A DNA stretch of 39,488 nt from Malikia granosa (GTDB lineage: Bacteria; Pseudomonadota; Gammaproteobacteria; Burkholderiales; Burkholderiaceae_C), in contig NZ_PVLQ01000019.1 of the NCBI RefSeq assembly GCF_002980595.1, positions 1 to 39,488 of the forward strand, read 5' to 3'. Every line of letters starts with the position of its first letter. Position 1 is the first letter of the stretch. The notes beneath the pieces are model-generated. The model saw only the letters and a list, made by a program, of their open reading frames with translations. It was not told where the DNA came from and did no database searches. The translations under genes were made by a program, and so were the position numbers. Of this stretch, positions 37,436 through 39,488 are shown piece after piece.

Positions 37436-38268
37436 GGGCCACCCCCCTCGAACACCGGGACCGCCACCACGCCATGCACCGCCCGCGCCGCAGCGCGTGC
37501 CGCCGTCAGGCCGGGGTTGCCCTGGGTCTGGCGGTCATCGTCGGCGCACAGCACCAGCCGCAACTCGGGGAACTTGGCGCGCAGCGCGCGTGCCACGGGC
37601 TCCATGTTGTTGGCACTGAAGCAGGCCGCCACCGGCAAGCCAGAGGCTTGATGCAGCGTTGCCGCGGTCGCGTAGCCCTCGGCGATCAGCAGCGCCTCGC
37701 GCGGCCTGCCGATGGCCACATAACAGCCCTGGGTCATGCCGCCAGTCAGGAACTTCTTGCCGCCGTCCGGGTAGATGAATTGCAGGCTGTGCAGCGTGCC
37801 CGACGTGTCGCGCAGCGGGATCAGCAGGGCGTCGCCCAGCGACCGCAGGCCGTAGGCGTTGACCTGCTTGCGCATCAGGTAGGGGTGGGCATTGGTGGCC
37901 GGCTTGGCCCGCCCCCACAGTTTTGCCGCCTTGTCGCGGGCCTGGGCGCGGACCTTGGCCAGTTCCTCGCGCCGGGCCTTTTCCAACAGATCCATGCGGA
38001 TCTTGAGGTCGGCCTGCTCTTGCGCCGTGGGCGCTCGGGTGCGATCGAAGCCACTGCGCCAGGTATGGGTCGCGCCAGTCTTCCAACTGCCGAAGGAACC
38101 GAAGGATGCCGTGCCCATCTCGTGCAACACGGCCCAGCCGTTGACGCTGCCGCCCTTGTCGCCCTCGACCCGGTAGCGGATCAGCTTGCCCGTGCCGGGG
38201 ATGTGCAGATCCTTGGCCGGGCGCAGTCCAGCCGCCGCCATGGCGTCTTGAATCGTGCCGTCGCTCAT
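37423..38268 (-). CDS. Toprim-domain primase, C-terminal motif displaced into next frame
   Basis: This 281-residue protein begins MSDGTIQDAMAAAGLRPAKD. Its Toprim domain includes PREALLIAEGYATAATLHQA, with the catalytic Glu, and LRLVLCADDDRQ, with the acidic metal-binding cluster. After AVPVFEGGGPCLS it stops, while the expected closing motif TDFNDLA is encoded at once in the overlapping gene. Inserting one G in the G6 run (plus-strand C6 at 37442-37447) would fuse the two frames into about 830 residues. The 121-residue gene's stop overlaps its ATG (ATGA). Confidence 0.8.
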   Translation of the reverse strand: MSDGTIQDAMAAAGLRPAKDLHIPGTGKLIRYRVEGDKGGSVNGWAVLHEMGTASFGSFGSWKTGATHTWRSGFDRTRAPTAQEQADLKIRMDLLEKARREELAKVRAQARDKAAKLWGRAKPATNAHPYLMRKQVNAYGLRSLGDALLIPLRDTSGTLHSLQFIYPDGGKKFLTGGMTQGCYVAIGRPREALLIAEGYATAATLHQASGLPVAACFSANNMEPVARALRAKFPELRLVLCADDDRQTQGNPGLTAARAAARAVHGVVAVPVFEGGGPCLS

Positions 38269-38630
38269 GCTGCCGCCCCTTCGGCCGCAGCATGGTAGTA
38301 GTGAAAGAGCGGTGGCATCATCCATTTTTCAGCGTCGCCGTACACGGCGCTACCAGCTCCTTCGATTCGGTCAGAGGCCATGTCAGCCGCCCAGCCGATG
38401 CGTTGCGCCATCGCCTCGATGGCTGTCAGGTAGGTTTCTTCGTCTTCCTGCCCGTGCCCCAGGTTGACCATCAGCAGCGAGGTTAGGCGGTTGATGTGCT
38501 TGGCCATTCCGGCAATGTCGTTGAGCAGAATTCCGAGCTGCTCGGGCGTCATGCTCGCTGCGGCCTTGTTCTTCCAGTCGCTTGAGCGGCGCTTGGGGAT
38601 AACGCTCTCAGAGGTCTTTGCGGTGCTCAT
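38265..38630 (-). CDS. Hypothetical protein of the primase operon
   Basis: This 121-residue protein has a basic N-terminus (IPKRRSSDWKNKAAASMTPE) and a helical body with LGHGQEDEETYLTAIEAMAQ and GWAADMASDR. It has some resemblance to small phage DUF3077-type proteins, but not enough to assign. Both ends overlap neighbours by four bases (ATGA), placing it firmly in the operon that leads to the primase. Function unknown. Confidence 0.68.
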   Translation of the reverse strand: MSTAKTSESVIPKRRSSDWKNKAAASMTPEQLGILLNDIAGMAKHINRLTSLLMVNLGHGQEDEETYLTAIEAMAQRIGWAADMASDRIEGAGSAVYGDAEKWMMPPLFHYYHAAAEGAAA

Positions 38631-38902
38631 GCTCCACCCCCTGCCACCTGGGCAGCGCAGGCACGCTTGAGCAAGGTGGTGGCACGGGCGGCGCGGCCCG
38701 TGGCCTGTTGCAGCTTGGCCGGATCGCAGTCGAGCGAGCGCAGCAGGTGCAGGGCGCTGGCCAGGGCGTTTTCGGCCGCAGCGTGCAGGGCAATGATCTG
38801 GGGGTCGGTGATGTCCGCTTGGGACTGGATGGGCGCAGCGCGGTGGCTGGCCAGGGTGATGATGGGCGCAGCAGCGCGCACCAGGGGGACGACCTTGGTC
38901 AT
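38627..38902 (-). CDS. Hypothetical small protein; first gene after immunity-RNA region
   Basis: With ATG at 38902 (GGAG 7 bases upstream) it has 91 residues starting MTKVVPLVRAAAPIITLASH and is rich in alanine and helical, with AAENALASALHLLRSLDCDP and GRAARATTLLKRACAAQ. The frame is open far upstream: an ATG at 39073 would give 148 residues, adding MSDFVRCWSSSIGMVTGEMG and PCYEHLVHPLRVVAWG. The position matches P4 kil/ash-type genes behind the CI RNA, but no sequence identity is claimed. It overlaps the next gene by ATGA. Confidence 0.6.
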   Translation of the reverse strand: MTKVVPLVRAAAPIITLASHRAAPIQSQADITDPQIIALHAAAENALASALHLLRSLDCDPAKLQQATGRAARATTLLKRACAAQVAGGGA

Positions 38903-38972
38903 GGTTGGGGCTCCGGAACGAGACTCAGAAGCCACTCCCCACGCTACGACACGCAGGGGGTGGACGAGATGT

Positions 38973-38981
38973 TCGTAACAC
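38973..38981 (-). promoter_or_regulatory. Candidate antisense target in the operon leader
   Basis: The minus-strand message reads GTGTTACGA here, the exact complement of TCGTAACAC in the loop and 3' stem of the small RNA at 39128-39120. A second short match, GTGGGG near 38940, could pair with CCCCAC of the RNA's 3' hairpin. P4 CI and P1 C4 RNAs act by just such pairing with the leader downstream, promoting early termination or blocking translation. Confidence 0.45.
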
Positions 38982-39073
38982 GGGTTCCGCCGTGCGGCCG
39001 TCCTCGCGGATAGGCCCATCTCGCCCGTAACCATGCCGATGCTGGAAGACCAGCAACGGACGAAATCGGACAT

Positions 39074-39149
39074 GACAAAACCCCGCTTTAAGGTGGGGGC
39101 TGCAACCTCGGAACCAAAGGTGTTACGACACACCGGGCCTTTCGGCTTG
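39074..39149 (-). ncRNA. Candidate P4 CI / P1 C4-like antisense immunity RNA
   Basis: An RNA starting near 39149 would be about 75 nt. It shows a closing helix CTGCAA/TTGCAG (39152-39147 with 39105-39100), a hairpin GCC-GAAA-GGC (39146-39137), a second hairpin GGTGT-GTCGTA-ACACC (39134-39119), and an end hairpin CCCCAC..GCGGGG (39098-39081) followed by TTTT. If the start is within the first helix, CTGCAA is partly lost. C4 and CI RNAs are 70-80 nt multi-stem antisense RNAs at the head of the operon they repress, as here. Confidence 0.55.
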
Positions 39150-39154
39150 CAGAA

Positions 39155-39163
39155 ATCATAGCA
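39155..39163 (-). promoter_or_regulatory. Extended -10 promoter for the small RNA/operon
   Basis: On the minus strand TGCTATGAT is an extended -10 element (TGnTATGAT, one change from TATAAT). No good -35 hexamer is present, as is usual for extended -10 promoters. Transcription would start about 39148. Repeat copy C lies some 26-50 bp further upstream and could overlap regulation. Confidence 0.5.
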
Positions 39164-39188
39164 GGGTTTACTGTCACCTGTCCCTATA

Positions 39189-39213
39189 GACACATCGACA
39201 AACTCGACAAACC
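39189..39213 (+). repeat. 25-bp iterated repeat, copy C
   Basis: GACACATC-GACAAACTC-GACAAACC, one base different from copy B and two from copy A, about 3.5 kb away. It lies just upstream of the small-RNA promoter, the place where P4 has ori1 relative to its CI RNA. Confidence 0.85.
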
Positions 39214-39239
39214 AGATTTTCCCGAGACCAGCATGGGCG

Positions 39240-39449
39240 TACAGACTCGCGGCCTGGCCGGTCCTGTCCGGCCAGCGCTTGCGATCGCGGGCCTTGCGGC
39301 GCTCGTTGCGGCGCGGGGGCTTGTTGCCCGAGCAGGTGGTCGTCGGGTTCAGCTTGCGGCCGGTGTGCGGATCTGCGACAATGGCGCTGTTCTGGGCGCT
39401 CGTCGTGACTTCGGTTGCGGCGGGCGTTTTTTCTTGGGTTCTCAACCAC
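39240..39449 (-). CDS. Coding-like region at contig end, partial
   Basis: In the minus frame the codons for TSAQNSAIVADPHTGRKLNP and CSGNKPPRRNERRKARDRKR have third positions almost entirely G or C, the signature of real coding sequence here, and the frame is open to the right edge. The product is very basic (Arg/Lys-rich) and unrecognised. The frame continues without stop through copy C and the small RNA to 38627, so where this protein ends is unclear. A TTG at 39445 is the earliest possible start visible. Confidence 0.4.
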
Positions 39450-39488
39450 CCCCCCCCCCCCCGGCCACCCCGCCGGCGCCCGGCCCCC
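39450..39488. other. Poly-C and GC-only contig end
   Basis: A run of about 17 C followed by a GC-dominated tail with no coding or structural sense. It is most likely an assembly or read artefact at a contig end, so the last 40 bases should not be interpreted. Confidence 0.75.

Noticed and set aside
31600-39450. CRISPR array or defence system in the satellite
   Set aside because: The 25-bp repeats are few, widely spaced and partly inverted, unlike a CRISPR array, and no restriction, toxin-antitoxin or other defence domain is recognisable among the genes.
39450-39488. Poly-C tract as a phase-variable tract
   Set aside because: It is at the very end of the contig and followed by GC-only sequence; an assembly artefact is far more likely.

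Overview
This 39.5 kb high-GC segment reads as chromosome of a betaproteobacterium of the order Burkholderiales, possibly Alcaligenaceae-like. The reasons are the Bug/TctC solute-binding protein, the yqgE-ruvX-pyrR-pyrB-pyrC' gene order, the DUF2889 protein and the very GC-rich third codon positions. Both ends look like contig breaks: the left end cuts an IS transposase and the right end dissolves into poly-C.

Positions 1-31,470 are ordinary chromosome. The left part is a glycine/serine/D-amino-acid block: a LysR regulator, L-serine ammonia-lyase (sdaA), a D-amino acid dehydrogenase with an AGCS Na+/alanine-glycine symporter and a GlcG/HbpS-type protein, an M20 amidohydrolase with a Bug binding protein and a divergent LysR, and the glycine cleavage operon gcvT-gcvH-gcvP. 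Two tandem glycine riboswitches serve this block, one before dadA (2714-2905) and one before gcvT (14133-14360). The first lies downstream of a near-consensus sigma-54 promoter and two NtrC-like half-palindromes, which suggests that nitrogen status and glycine act on the same transcript. Next come hemL, a ThiD-like kinase, a 57-residue rubredoxin, a photolyase, and yqgE-ruvX-pyrR-pyrB-pyrC'-plsC, in which the dihydroorotase has lost its HxH metal motif. Then follow DUF2889, two TerC-family membrane proteins, UspA, XdhC, a thioredoxin-like protein, a TudS-like desulfidase, MaeB malic enzyme, and a small cysteine-containing protein with a PCu(A)C copper chaperone.

Positions of about 31,475-39,450 are an integrated element, nearly all on the minus strand, that looks like a P4-type phage satellite. 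In transcription order it has a long direct repeat, an extended -10 promoter, a short multi-stem RNA resembling the P4 CI / P1 C4 immunity RNA, two small genes, a Toprim primase and a YfjI/DUF3987 ATPase. After these come more copies of the same repeat beside an AT-rich patch, then a Nu1-like small terminase, an unknown protein, an HK97-fold-type major capsid protein, and small unknown genes including an HEAGH protein. Placing the repeats both upstream of the immunity RNA and at the 3' end of the primase-helicase gene mirrors P4 ori/crr. Portal, large terminase, tail and lysis genes are not seen, and the integrase is not in the window. The Toprim C-terminal motif TDFNDL lies in the next reading frame behind a G6 run, so the primase and ATPase may be made as one protein by frameshifting, or a homopolymer error may separate them. 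All assignments come from reading the sequence; no database search was possible.
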